Assembly (NCBI RefSeq): GCF_000383855.1
Contig: NZ_KB912877.1
Location: 3,948,728-4,012,727, forward strand
Length of the DNA stretch: 64,000 nucleotides
DNA from: Methylobacter marinus A45
GTDB lineage: Bacteria > Pseudomonadota > Gammaproteobacteria > Methylococcales > Methylomonadaceae
Reading direction: 5' to 3'
The notes below the pieces were generated by a model. The model ran no database searches. It saw nothing but the letters and a program-made list of their open reading frames with translations, and was not told where the DNA came from. Position numbers and translations under genes: made by a program. Positions 17,690 to 26,782 of this stretch are shown here, piece after piece (positions within the stretch are counted from its first letter, which is position 1; each line of letters starts with the position of its first letter).

Positions 17690-18492
17690 GCCCCTCCCAG
17701 GCGCGCCTTGAGGCGATCGGCAACGTAGGACTTCATTTTGGGCCAGCTCACATCATTATCGGCAAAGGTCAGCTTGCGGGCGAAAACCGACAAGGAATCG
17801 CCGGCCATGACGGCAACGCGCCGGATTTCCAACAGGTTGTCATTGACCACGCCGAAACCGGAGCGCGTGGCGAAGGCAGTCTGATAACCGGCGGATTTTG
17901 TCGCGGATAAAACCTGCCGGTCATACAAGCCATAGGGATAAGCAAAGCTAGTGACGGGCCCATTCAACAGTTGGGACAGATAGTCTTTCGAGCGGTTTAA
18001 TTCCTCATCGATTTGCTTGGCAGCCAGTTCGGGAAGCCGGCAGTGAGTATGCGTGTGCGAGCCTATTTCCATGCCGGACGCATGCATTTCCGCCAGTTGC
18101 GAGGCAGTGAGTAACTGACAGGAGGGAGCGTCGTCGTCAATCCAGGAAGACATCTGCCCCAAGTCTTTAGTGACCACAAACCAGGTGGCGGTCATGCGGC
18201 GTCTGGCCAGTTCCTCAAAGGCGGGAAAGTTATCGGCGTAACCGTCGTCAAAAGTTAGCAGAACCGTTTTGGCGGGCAGTTTCCCGTTACCGGCTGCCAG
18301 CTGCCTGGCGCTGACCGTTGTCCAGCCGTTGTCCTGCAATACATCGAGTTGCTCGCAAAAGCTTTGAAAAGACAAGGCCCACTGCCAGTCCGGCCGGGTC
18401 TTGCCCGGCGTGATCGAATGGTACATCAGCGATATGATGCCGTTTCGCCCGGCGCCGCTTAATAGCTTTGTTGACAAGGGATCAATATACAT
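17686..18492 (-). CDS. Polysaccharide deacetylase (NodB domain)
   Basis: This 268-residue protein has the carbohydrate esterase 4 motifs in order: TFDDGYADN near 110 (the catalytic base and metal Asp pair), SHTHTHCRL near 165 (metal histidines), FAYPYGLYDR near 195, and RRVAVMAGD at the end. It should remove N-acetyl groups from hexosamines of a surface glycan. No signal peptide is evident at the N-terminus, so it may act on a lipid-linked intermediate inside, or reach the periplasm another way. It heads the coupled block with two GT2 genes. Confidence 0.88.
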   Translation of the reverse strand: MYIDPLSTKLLSGAGRNGIISLMYHSITPGKTRPDWQWALSFQSFCEQLDVLQDNGWTTVSARQLAAGNGKLPAKTVLLTFDDGYADNFPAFEELARRRMTATWFVVTKDLGQMSSWIDDDAPSCQLLTASQLAEMHASGMEIGSHTHTHCRLPELAAKQIDEELNRSKDYLSQLLNGPVTSFAYPYGLYDRQVLSATKSAGYQTAFATRSGFGVVNDNLLEIRRVAVMAGDSLSVFARKLTFADNDVSWPKMKSYVADRLKARLGGA

Positions 18493-18701
18493 AACAGGTC
18501 ACTTTGCCGTATATCAAATCGTAAGGAATGCACCCATATCGAATGGGGCCGTTTTTTACTAAAAAAAACAAGCAGGCAACTTAAAGCCGCATCCGGCCCG
18601 TCGCCTTAAAGGCATCGGTGTCGTACAAAAGCAATTGACCAGTTGACCCTGGGACTGGCCAAGCGTTCAAATTATTTCATGCCGGCTGCCCGCGCAGTCG
18701 C

Positions 18702-20024
18702 CTAACGAGTTTTAAAGGGTTGTAAGCTATACCATATCAACAGCTTGAACCGCTGCTTTATCGATTGTTGTTCAAATTCCAGTAATTTATGGTGAGCGGT
18801 GTTGATTTCGCCCAGCAGTCCTCTGAGCATTTCCAGCTCGTGTCCGGAAATGGGCGGCGGTCCTAACTGTCTGGCGGTTTCGGCGATCATGAGAAACTGC
18901 TGGGCATATTCAAGGCTGGAGAATTTGGTTAACACTGATTTTTTTCCCATGGCGCCGAGTTTCGCGGAAAAAACGGGGTCATTCAATAGGCGAACGACGG
19001 CATCCGCCGCGGCATTTTCATCGGCCGGAGGAACCAGCAGTCCGTCATGCTCATGCATGATGCACTCCCGCAGTCCCTGGCACGCCATGGCTACGACCGG
19101 TTTTTCCAGGGCCATGGCCTCCAGCGCGGCAAGACCCTGGCCTTCGAATACAGCGGTTGACAGAAAAATATCGCTTTGCGCGATCAGACCGGGCACATCA
19201 CTTCTAGGTCCCAGTACAACTAACCGGTCCGCCAGATTTAAACGTTCAACTTCAAGTTCGAGCTGCTTTACCGCATCGGACTCTTCCTTGGGGCCGACGA
19301 TAATGAAAAACGTATCGGGGCGATGCTGGCAAACACGATGAGCAACACGTGCAAAACCGGCAAAGTCTTTTTGCGCGGAAATCCGGCCTATGCCCATGAC
19401 CAGCGTCGCCTTGTCCGGCAGCCCCAGGTCCGAACGGATATCCGTTGAGGAAAGCCGCGCAAGGGATCTGAGACCGTCTACATCTATGCCGTTGTATAAA
19501 GTGGTAATGCGGGCATTGGGCAGGTTTTCCAGCAGCGAGCGATTGACATCGTCTGAAACGCCGATAAGCAGCGTGCTTAATTGCTCAAGCAGTCCGGCGT
19601 AGCCGCTGGAACCGATTGAGTCGGCATATCGCTTGAGATCGAAATCGAAAGGGCTGTGGATATGCCAAATAGCCGGCACTTTGCATCGGGCGGCGGCTAA
19701 TCCGGCATGCAGCAAATGTCCGGTATTGATATGAACGACATCAGGCGCTTCTTGCCTGATGAGTTTCAGTAATTCTTCGCTTTGGCTGAAAGACTCGGCA
19801 AAAAACCTGAATCCGGCCCGCCAGGCTTCGCTGGAACAACAGGAAAACGGGATTATCCGGTACGGAATCCGGTTTTCCGCAAGAAAGTCCGAGACATCGC
19901 CCGTTTCAGGAATAACGGCAATAGGATCGCCGCCGATTTTTTTTAGGGTGGATAATAAAGTACAAGTGGTTTTATCGACACCGTTTTTTAAATTGCTGTG
20001 ATGAAAAATATGCAGTGTTTTCAT
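18702..20024 (-). CDS. GT4 glycosyltransferase
   Basis: From ATG 20024 (MKTLHIFHHSNLKNGVDK) this gives 440 residues; the open frame extends 12 codons further with no support. The GT-B fold shows DVVHINTGHLLHAGLAAAR in the N-terminal half, TTLYNGIDVDGLRSL near the hinge, VMGIGRISAQKDFAGF, and VFEGQGLAALEAMALEKPVVAM as the nucleotide-sugar site. A C-terminal extension of about 40 residues rich in Gln and Leu (KLLEFEQQSIKQRF) may associate with the membrane. It lies alone between two gaps. Confidence 0.85.
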   Translation of the reverse strand: MKTLHIFHHSNLKNGVDKTTCTLLSTLKKIGGDPIAVIPETGDVSDFLAENRIPYRIIPFSCCSSEAWRAGFRFFAESFSQSEELLKLIRQEAPDVVHINTGHLLHAGLAAARCKVPAIWHIHSPFDFDLKRYADSIGSSGYAGLLEQLSTLLIGVSDDVNRSLLENLPNARITTLYNGIDVDGLRSLARLSSTDIRSDLGLPDKATLVMGIGRISAQKDFAGFARVAHRVCQHRPDTFFIIVGPKEESDAVKQLELEVERLNLADRLVVLGPRSDVPGLIAQSDIFLSTAVFEGQGLAALEAMALEKPVVAMACQGLRECIMHEHDGLLVPPADENAAADAVVRLLNDPVFSAKLGAMGKKSVLTKFSSLEYAQQFLMIAETARQLGPPPISGHELEMLRGLLGEINTAHHKLLEFEQQSIKQRFKLLIWYSLQPFKTR

Positions 20025-20384
20025 AGGCCAAACCGGTTTTCTCAAGTTCACGGTGGGCAAATGGCCTGAACGACAGCCATTCGTGAGTCATTATGCGCCA
20101 TATCCTGCCTATGTTCGGAACTGCAAAATGACCGATAAGGGCGCTGTTGGAAATAACGATCGAACGGGGATGACGCAGAGGAACCGTCTGTTCCATGCTT
20201 CCAGCGATACACAGGCATGAGCCCTCGAGCGCAGGCCGCTGTTTCCGATTCCAGGCAATAAAGTGAGGCGTCGCTGTTTAAAGGAAGAAAAAGGAAGGGC
20301 AATGAAACCAGTTCGCACGGTATTTCTCCTCGTCAGATCAATATTCTTAAAGAGTGAAACGGCTAACTTGTTGAAGCGGCTTGA
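20025..20384. other. Gene-free stretch upstream of a GT4 gene
   Basis: These 360 bp between two minus-strand glycosyltransferase genes carry several short open frames on the minus strand. None has a start signal or recognisable protein. It presumably holds the promoter of the GT4 gene; I cannot place it exactly. Confidence 0.4.
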
Positions 20385-22424
20385 TTATTTGAGCCGGAAT
20401 TGATGCGTGAGCCTGATTATCACAGAATAGGCCGAGCAAAGCAATGGTTCTCCGCTTCGCCCTGCTCTGGCCAGCGCGTCGTTTATCTCTGGTCCATAGC
20501 GCTCAATCAGCTGCCTGAATAATGCAAAACGAATGGGTGAAGGCACTTTTTTCACGAAAAAATCCCGGAAATCCGTTCTGTTTTTCCAGTGAGGGTAAAA
20601 AGCGCCGGCGCGCGCGATGGCATCCAGCTTTCTCGCAATCACTTCGGCCTCGGACGCATTCAGTTTTCCCCAAACGGCTTTATCCGGAAGCGTGCCTAGC
20701 GCCGAATCGAAATACCAGATGAGCATATGCTGTTTGAAATGGTGCGTCACACGGTTTTTCAGGGAGAGGCAGGGTATGTATTGCCGATAGTAGCCATCGG
20801 CCAGAACCAGTTCGTTGCGATGCGCGAGTCCCATGGCCAGGGCGGTTGAAAAAGCGCTGCCGCATTCGCTTGCCGGAAGCTGTAGTTTTTCAAGCAGGCT
20901 GCGCTGATGGCAGAAGCCGCTTAAAATAATCCGATTTTGGCCTAACAGTGTCTCTTGCGTCCATTTCGGATGCGGCGCAGGGTCCTTATAAGGCAGGCCG
21001 TGTTCATCCAGCGCCTCCAGATAATATCTGTTCGACGGGACGTAAACCAGGGGGAATCCCAGCTGCAGTTTTTTCAGGGCGTTCAGGGCACTGACAGCAT
21101 CAAAGCGGCAGTTGGGTTCCAGATAGGCGATATAACGGCCCGATGCGGCTTTCAAAGCGGCTTCCCAGGGCGAGGTTTTGAGGATCGCTTTTGTTGATAT
21201 CAGGATTACGCCGCGAGGCGCTGGAATATTATCGTCCACGGCGCCCGGTTCGGTCGGAAAAACCACGATTTCAGCACCGGGGATGCATTCATGGATATTG
21301 GCGATGCGCTCAAGCAGATCGCTGTCGGCCGTTGAATAGGGGAGCAATACGCTGAGTTGATTGGATCGGGCTTTGGCCGGCTTGAAATCCGCGGGCGGCG
21401 AATCGTCGGCGGAGGCTAATCCGTATCGGGCTTCAAGCTGATGGGCGAACCAGGGCAGGCCGCTGTTTCGCAGTTCCGCCGCCAATGCGTCGGCAGCCGG
21501 TAACCGGCCCTCGAACCACTCCAGAATCCGATATTCAAGCGCTGAAAAATAAGCCTCCGGCTGGGGTGTCGATTTGAGTGCCTGAAGCAAATACGAACGG
21601 TCTTCACCCGGCAAGGTCTGCCGCAGTTTTTCGTCGAACCAGGTGCCTTCGGGAAAGCTCATCAGCAGATTGCGGGCCGATTGCAAGGCCTGGTCCGGAT
21701 CAGTGTGCGATAGCCGCGTAAAACCTTCAGTACGTGTTTTTACCACAAATTCGGTTTGACGCCTGGCCTTGCCATGAGTAATTCCGTCAGGGTTCAGCCG
21801 CCACTTGAAAAGGACAAAAGGCAGGTTTGAGAATTTGCCGCCCTGCATTTGCATGCGCATAAACAAATCATAATCGACGCAAAGACGGCCTGCCTCCTCA
21901 CCGTATCCGCCGACCGCCTCCATCGATCTGCGCCGGATCATGGTAGTTGGATGATGCAAGGCATAGTAACCATACATTAGCGCCTGAATCATGGCGGGTT
22001 CGGTTGCATGGGTGTCAATGCCCGCTTCGTCCCCGTTCGGTTTGATCATTAACCATTGGCTGCCTACCGCATCGATTTCGGCATGCGTGTCGAGAAAATC
22101 CTTTTGCAGGGCGAATCGCCCCGGCAGTGATATATCGTCCGCATCCATAACGGCAATGTATCGTCCCCGGCTGTTTTTTAACGCCAGATTCCGGGCCGCG
22201 CCGACTCCGCTGTTGGCCTGTCTGAATAATTTAATTCGGGGGTCTTGCTGGGCGAACTTGTCCAGAATTTCCAGACCGCCGTCGGTGCTGCCATCATCAA
22301 CGACAATCAATTCAAAATTCTGAAAAGATTGGGACAAAATACTGTTAATTGACTCAGCCAGGAACGGTTCCGTATTAAAAACCGTAAGGTTGACGCTGAT
22401 ATCAGGTGCGGAAACGGTCGGCAT
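20385..22424 (-). CDS. Large GT2 glycosyltransferase with a degenerate second GT-A domain
   Basis: From ATG 22424 (MPTVSAPDISVNLTVFN) this encodes 679 residues, about twice the normal GT2 length. A TTG-initiated longer form would overlap the upstream gene. The N-terminal domain is complete, with IVVDDGSTDGG and the metal site AVMDADDISLPGR. The C-terminal domain restarts the fold (QLSVLLPYSTADSD, then GRYIAYLEPNCRFD), but NCR replaces the DXD-type motif, so this half may bind rather than catalyse. A helical linker of about 150 residues joins them. It is probably one active transferase with an acceptor-binding or inactive partner domain. Confidence 0.8.
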   Translation of the reverse strand: MPTVSAPDISVNLTVFNTEPFLAESINSILSQSFQNFELIVVDDGSTDGGLEILDKFAQQDPRIKLFRQANSGVGAARNLALKNSRGRYIAVMDADDISLPGRFALQKDFLDTHAEIDAVGSQWLMIKPNGDEAGIDTHATEPAMIQALMYGYYALHHPTTMIRRRSMEAVGGYGEEAGRLCVDYDLFMRMQMQGGKFSNLPFVLFKWRLNPDGITHGKARRQTEFVVKTRTEGFTRLSHTDPDQALQSARNLLMSFPEGTWFDEKLRQTLPGEDRSYLLQALKSTPQPEAYFSALEYRILEWFEGRLPAADALAAELRNSGLPWFAHQLEARYGLASADDSPPADFKPAKARSNQLSVLLPYSTADSDLLERIANIHECIPGAEIVVFPTEPGAVDDNIPAPRGVILISTKAILKTSPWEAALKAASGRYIAYLEPNCRFDAVSALNALKKLQLGFPLVYVPSNRYYLEALDEHGLPYKDPAPHPKWTQETLLGQNRIILSGFCHQRSLLEKLQLPASECGSAFSTALAMGLAHRNELVLADGYYRQYIPCLSLKNRVTHHFKQHMLIWYFDSALGTLPDKAVWGKLNASEAEVIARKLDAIARAGAFYPHWKNRTDFRDFFVKKVPSPIRFALFRQLIERYGPEINDALARAGRSGEPLLCSAYSVIIRLTHQFRLK

Positions 22425-22429
22425 AAAAA

Positions 22430-23443
22430 TCAATTTGTTTTTTGAGTTAACCGCGCTTTTAATTTGGGCGGACAATCACCATAAGTTCCTGAGAAATAAT
22501 GAAGTAAACCATACAGCAAAGCGAGATAATAGGGCTGTTCAAACCGGTTAAAGAATTGTCTTTGCCATGTGTTAATTCCCCAATAGATAGTTTTTAAGTT
22601 GATTTCTCCGGTTTCTTTAGATATGGATAGAAGGGGAAAGAATTCTTTAATAAATCTTTTTAGAACAAAAGAATATTCCTTTAGTGATAAATGGCGCTTG
22701 GCCCACAAAAGCTGATTTCTGGTTATAAAATACTTCCACAGAGGGGATTGGCCTCCAAATGAAGATGAAATTTTGTGCCAAATTTTAGCATCAGGAACAG
22801 AGTAAATTTTGTACCCATTTTTCCTTGCCCTCCGGCACCAATCATTTTCTTCACAATTTAAAAAAAATAAAGGGTCCATGCCTCCTATCCTGTTAATTAA
22901 CTCTTTATGGACAAATAGCGCGCATCCCAAAACATATTCCACTTCATAAGATTTGGTATCAGGTAAGCTTGATTCACGGAGTCCAAGACACACAAACTTT
23001 TGCCGGTGATTTTTAAAATCCCAATTAGCGCCCGCTGCCCAAATCACATCAGGCTGGTCATAATAAAAAATGGTTGCGCCTAAAATACCAGCATCAGGTA
23101 AAGAAGCATACGCATCATTAAAAGCTTGCAAAAGATTGGGATCAACTATCGTATCGTTATTCAAAATAATGACCGCATCCGCACCATGAGCCAAAGCATA
23201 TAGCATGGCGCGGTTATTGCCTTCCGCAAAGCCCAGATTAGCGCCATTTTCTAAAATATGAATGTCAGGATAGGCTTGTCGTATAACTTCGACAGAATCG
23301 TCGGTCGAGCCGTTATCGGCGACAATGATATTGAAAGAAGGATAAGTGACAGCCTGGAGAGAAGTCAGGCATTCCAGTGTATCTTCCTTGCCGTTCCAGT
23401 TTAAAACGATAATTGAAATATGAGGCTGTGATTTTTTTTTCAT
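22430..23443 (-). CDS. GT2 glycosyltransferase (rhamnosyltransferase-like)
   Basis: This 337-residue enzyme begins with the KKSQPHISIIVLNWNG pattern of the GT2 group that includes rhamnosyltransferases. VADNGSTDDSVEV and VIILNNDTIVDPNL (the DXD equivalent is NND) follow, then FFLNCEENDWCRRARKNGYK near 200. The C-terminal third is helical and basic. The codon usage is markedly more AT-rich than in the genes to its left and at the start of the window. It ends 5 bp before the large GT2 gene. Confidence 0.85.
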   Translation of the reverse strand: MKKKSQPHISIIVLNWNGKEDTLECLTSLQAVTYPSFNIIVADNGSTDDSVEVIRQAYPDIHILENGANLGFAEGNNRAMLYALAHGADAVIILNNDTIVDPNLLQAFNDAYASLPDAGILGATIFYYDQPDVIWAAGANWDFKNHRQKFVCLGLRESSLPDTKSYEVEYVLGCALFVHKELINRIGGMDPLFFLNCEENDWCRRARKNGYKIYSVPDAKIWHKISSSFGGQSPLWKYFITRNQLLWAKRHLSLKEYSFVLKRFIKEFFPLLSISKETGEINLKTIYWGINTWQRQFFNRFEQPYYLALLYGLLHYFSGTYGDCPPKLKARLTQKTN

Positions 23444-23770
23444 GGTTTTGTTGTCCTGTTGACATATTTATCTCAACCAGAGCAGAAATTAAGCCTGGAC
23501 AGAATTATTTCGAGTAATCTCGAATAGGTAAAAGCACTAACATTTAATATATGTTTCTATCGCTGACAGGCAGCGCTGTAATGTTTAGCCTAAAGAGACT
23601 GTGAAAGAATTAGTGAAAACATTATAAAAACCTTATTCATCACGAAGATGAAAATTAAGTTAATCCATGGCTTAAACTTCGTGCTTTTAATTGCAGTTCC
23701 AGGCGCAATTTCATCGCCTCCACCCTGTAAGGCGTTCGCGTCCTCGGCAATAGCTTCTGCGTTGCTGATT
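23444..23770. other. AT-rich gene-free stretch
   Basis: These 327 bp separate two minus-strand glycosyltransferase genes. The sequence is AT-rich with no plausible open frame. I see no clear terminator or promoter, but the upstream end should hold the start signals of the rhamnosyltransferase-like gene. Confidence 0.4.
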
Positions 23771-24913
23771 TCAGTCCAGTTCCATTAACTTGTTTACCAT
23801 GTGATCAACTCGATTGTTCCAATTTTCGGCTTTTACGGCTTCAATTCTCATAGCGCTTTTTTCCAGGTTATCTGTTTCAAATGTCATATCAATATTGCGG
23901 ACAAAGGTATCGTAAGATTCTGACAGCATGACAAGCTCTCCCCATCTTTCAGTGCCGGCAACCCTGGTTGAAACGATAGGCCTTCCAGAGGCCAAATATT
24001 GAAACAGCTTTAACGGACTCATGGAGCGGCTGTATTCGTTATCCTTGTGGGGTATCAGGCAAATATCCAGATTCCGGAGAAAGCAAGGCGCCTGTATATG
24101 AGGAACAGGGCCGATGTATTTTACATTCGATAGCTCAGTGATGCCTGAAGGTTCAACTAGTCCCTCGTCAGGTCCCGCGATAAGCAACAAACAATCGGGC
24201 CTCATAAGAGCAACATGTCGTATTAGTTCGATATCGGTACGTTGAGAAATAAACCCTAAATAGCCCAGCCTGGGCTGGACGTTGTTTTTTCTAAACGGAA
24301 AATCGGAGGGAGCGGATATAAACCTTTCACTGACGCCATTTTCAATAAACAAACAATTATTACTAAGCTTAGAGAATATAGAATAGTTAACCGCCGAGGA
24401 AGTAATAACCAAATTAGCCGATTGGCTCAATTCGCTATATTGCAATTTGGCGAACGCTATCGTCTGGCTGGACTCATCTCTAAAACTTTTATTATCAACT
24501 ATCTGGGTTACCAGTGTTTTATGAGGAATACTATTGATTAATTCGGGAATAAACGGGTGCGGAGGGTAGAGCCATAACACGGTATTATCTTTACGGTATC
24601 CCTTGAAATAAAGGTACAAACGTATCAGCCTGAGCGGCGGATATTTATTGTTAAACCATGTCCTCAAACGGTATCCGATGCCGATTCTGTTAATGGACTG
24701 CCAAAATGGCGTAATAACCGTCAGGTTTTCAGTATGTTTGTGAATGGCCGCCATGAATTGTTGGTTGTCGGTTTTGACAGGCGGGAGCACGCAGGTAACT
24801 TGGCAGGTATTGGGATGCCTGGAAAGCGCTAAGGCAATTTCTTCGTAGGCTCTTCCATATTTGCCCCAGTCATTCATGAACCAGAACAGAACAATATTTT
24901 TTTTCGCCGTCAT
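23771..24913 (-). CDS. GT4-like glycosyltransferase
   Basis: Start ATG 24913 (MTAKKNIVLFWFMNDWGKYGR) gives 380 residues. The fold is GT-B, with weak but visible motifs: LVTQIVDNKSFRDE in the N-terminal half, FIENGVSERFISAP at the hinge, RLGYLGFISQRTD, and the nucleotide-sugar site YSRSMSPLKLFQYLASGRPIVST. It resembles glycosyltransferases that use a family-1-like C-terminal lobe. The gene is AT-rich, like its neighbour at 22430-23443, and stands between two long gaps, suggesting it arrived separately from the GC-rich part of the locus. Confidence 0.78.
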   Translation of the reverse strand: MTAKKNIVLFWFMNDWGKYGRAYEEIALALSRHPNTCQVTCVLPPVKTDNQQFMAAIHKHTENLTVITPFWQSINRIGIGYRLRTWFNNKYPPLRLIRLYLYFKGYRKDNTVLWLYPPHPFIPELINSIPHKTLVTQIVDNKSFRDESSQTIAFAKLQYSELSQSANLVITSSAVNYSIFSKLSNNCLFIENGVSERFISAPSDFPFRKNNVQPRLGYLGFISQRTDIELIRHVALMRPDCLLLIAGPDEGLVEPSGITELSNVKYIGPVPHIQAPCFLRNLDICLIPHKDNEYSRSMSPLKLFQYLASGRPIVSTRVAGTERWGELVMLSESYDTFVRNIDMTFETDNLEKSAMRIEAVKAENWNNRVDHMVNKLMELD

Positions 24914-25574
24914 TTTTTTGCCCAAAGTTAATCTGTGTTTATGCGGATAACTACAAAAAACCAACTTTTTCAGGCTTCCTTGTCAATAGCAGGCCAATAG
25001 ACCTCTTACTAACACCTACAGGTTGAAAAAATGTCATGCTTATGCGGCATTTTCATGCCAGTCGTTAGTTATCTCTACAATGGGGGCAACTCTGTTGCTC
25101 AGTTATATTGTTCCGCCGGACATCTGGCAGCCCGATTTCTAGCCTCTGCCGAAATCGATAGGCATTCCCGAATATTTTCAGCGAATGCCGATACATTTAC
25201 CGACGACGCTCCCTGTCTCCGCTTTTTCTCTTGTCGATAATTTTGAGGTAGGGCAGCAGCGCATCGCTTATTGGAACATGATCCGCGAACTCTTGTCCGG
25301 ACAGGAAACGCAACAGTAAAACGGCATAAGGCCTTGATTGATTTGATGCCGAAAGGCATCAAATCAAAACTGGAATGCGGCGGTCCGGCGCAAAGAAACT
25401 GTACTTCGCCATTTAATGCGGCGATTGCCTCGCAGGCTATGTCCAGGCAACTGTTTAATAAACTCCGGCTATTTGATTCTTTAAACAACAAATGGTTCGT
25501 TGTATTTATTTTCATGGCACAAGTGGCAGGGTCGGGCAATATAACTGAACCAACGAAATCCATGGGTAAAACAG
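24914..25574. other. Long gene-free stretch with a perfect hairpin
   Basis: This 661-bp gap contains open frames of 154 and 104 codons on opposite strands, but neither resembles a protein I know or has convincing start signals. At 25338-25367 there is a perfect 13-bp inverted repeat closed by a GAAA tetraloop. The stretch could be a decayed gene or insertion remnant. Confidence 0.4.
25338..25367. other. 13-bp perfect hairpin with GAAA loop
   Basis: Arms 25338-25350 and 25355-25367 are exact reverse complements (TTGATTTGATGCC and its complement) around GAAA. There is no T run on either side, so it is not a standard intrinsic terminator. It could be an RNA structure or a palindromic repeat unit. 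Confidence 0.6.
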
Positions 25575-26771
25575 TTAGCGCTTAAAACGCCAATTAATAT
25601 AACGATCCATATAATATTTCAGAAATAGCAGCGGCCGCGTGTAAGGCGGCGATTCCCTTATAATGGACAAATGAGTTGTGTTTCTTTCAGATGTTTTAAG
25701 CACATTAACTGTTTCCTCCAGATAGGCACGTCCCCAGCGATTATCAGGCTCCAGATGATTGCCTTCTGCCCATTCGTTCCATGCATTGATAAAAATTATT
25801 TTTTCATCCCCGCTGAATATCCTGTTGGTATTTTCCACTGCTTCATTAAGCCAGTAACCATATTTTTCCGGAGTGGAATTAATGAATGTTACTCCGCCTT
25901 CCTTACGTCTGGCGCTGTTGTCCCAATTCGGGGTTACACAACGGAACTTTTTATAATCAGGATTTGGACGTCTGATCATGGCTTTTACAACTTCGTCATA
26001 GTCAAAAACTTTTCTATTGATTAAGCCTTTTGGAAATAGATTTAACCGGCCGAAAAATTGATATATTTGGGTATCAAATGGTTCTATTCCAGCGTAACTT
26101 CGATTGGGTACAAATTCAACGGAAGCATCGAATCCGATAGAATTGGGGGCAGTTTCATCGCTAAATGATTCTACGCGGGCGAGGTAAATATCACCAATGC
26201 CTTCTTTTAAAGCCACTTCCCGCCATATTTCAGCCGTATGTTGAGGATCGGGTAATAATCCGGTGCGGTAAACCAGAAACAGAGGTCTGTTATTAATCCT
26301 GATGTAACGGTCATCTTGAAAGGCTGGCAACAAGTTCCTGATATGGATCAGGTCGTCTTCATGGCTATATTGTTGTCGAAGCAGAACATGGTTTTCGCCA
26401 CCATTCCAGGCACGAGTCCAGTTTTCATTGGCCCAGCAAAGGCAGAACGGAAAATCAGGCTTGCGGCTTTCCAATACCTTATTGAATGGCTGTTCAAGAA
26501 TTCTTCGACCATTGAACCAATAGTGGTAATAACAAAAACCATGGATACCATATTGACGCGCGAGCTCGGCTTGTGCTTCACGCGCTTCGGGCAACCTTAG
26601 GTCGTAAAAACCGAGATCGGCGGGCAAGTGCGGCTGATAGTGCCCGGGAAAAGCAGGTCTGGCTTTGGTGACATTGTGCCATTCGGTAAAACCGGGCCCC
26701 CACCATTCATCGTTTTCAGGTATTGGATGGAATTGAGGCAGGTAGAAAGCAATAGCGCGAATATCTGGCAT
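25575..26771 (-). CDS. WbsX-family glycan protein (GH99-like)
   Basis: This 398-residue protein matches the WbsX-like family (Glyco_tran_WbsX): PDIRAIAFYLPQFHPIPEND at the start, then WWGPGFTEWHNVTKARP, GFCYYHYWFNGRRILE, CWANENWTRAWNG and, near the end, IFINAWNEWAEGNHLEPD. These tryptophan-rich motifs are found in proteins from O-antigen and capsule loci. The fold is that of glycoside hydrolase family 99-like TIM barrels, although a transferase name is often used. The Glu residues in NENWTR and NEWAEG are the likely active-site acids. Which reaction it performs is open. Confidence 0.88.
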   Translation of the reverse strand: MPDIRAIAFYLPQFHPIPENDEWWGPGFTEWHNVTKARPAFPGHYQPHLPADLGFYDLRLPEAREAQAELARQYGIHGFCYYHYWFNGRRILEQPFNKVLESRKPDFPFCLCWANENWTRAWNGGENHVLLRQQYSHEDDLIHIRNLLPAFQDDRYIRINNRPLFLVYRTGLLPDPQHTAEIWREVALKEGIGDIYLARVESFSDETAPNSIGFDASVEFVPNRSYAGIEPFDTQIYQFFGRLNLFPKGLINRKVFDYDEVVKAMIRRPNPDYKKFRCVTPNWDNSARRKEGGVTFINSTPEKYGYWLNEAVENTNRIFSGDEKIIFINAWNEWAEGNHLEPDNRWGRAYLEETVNVLKTSERNTTHLSIIRESPPYTRPLLFLKYYMDRYINWRFKR

Positions 26772-26782
26772 TATTTCTCTCT

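Noticed and set aside
25099-25563. A 154-codon minus-strand open frame
   Set aside because: No start signal, no recognisable fold, and it overlaps a perfect hairpin and another frame; kept as part of a gene-free stretch.
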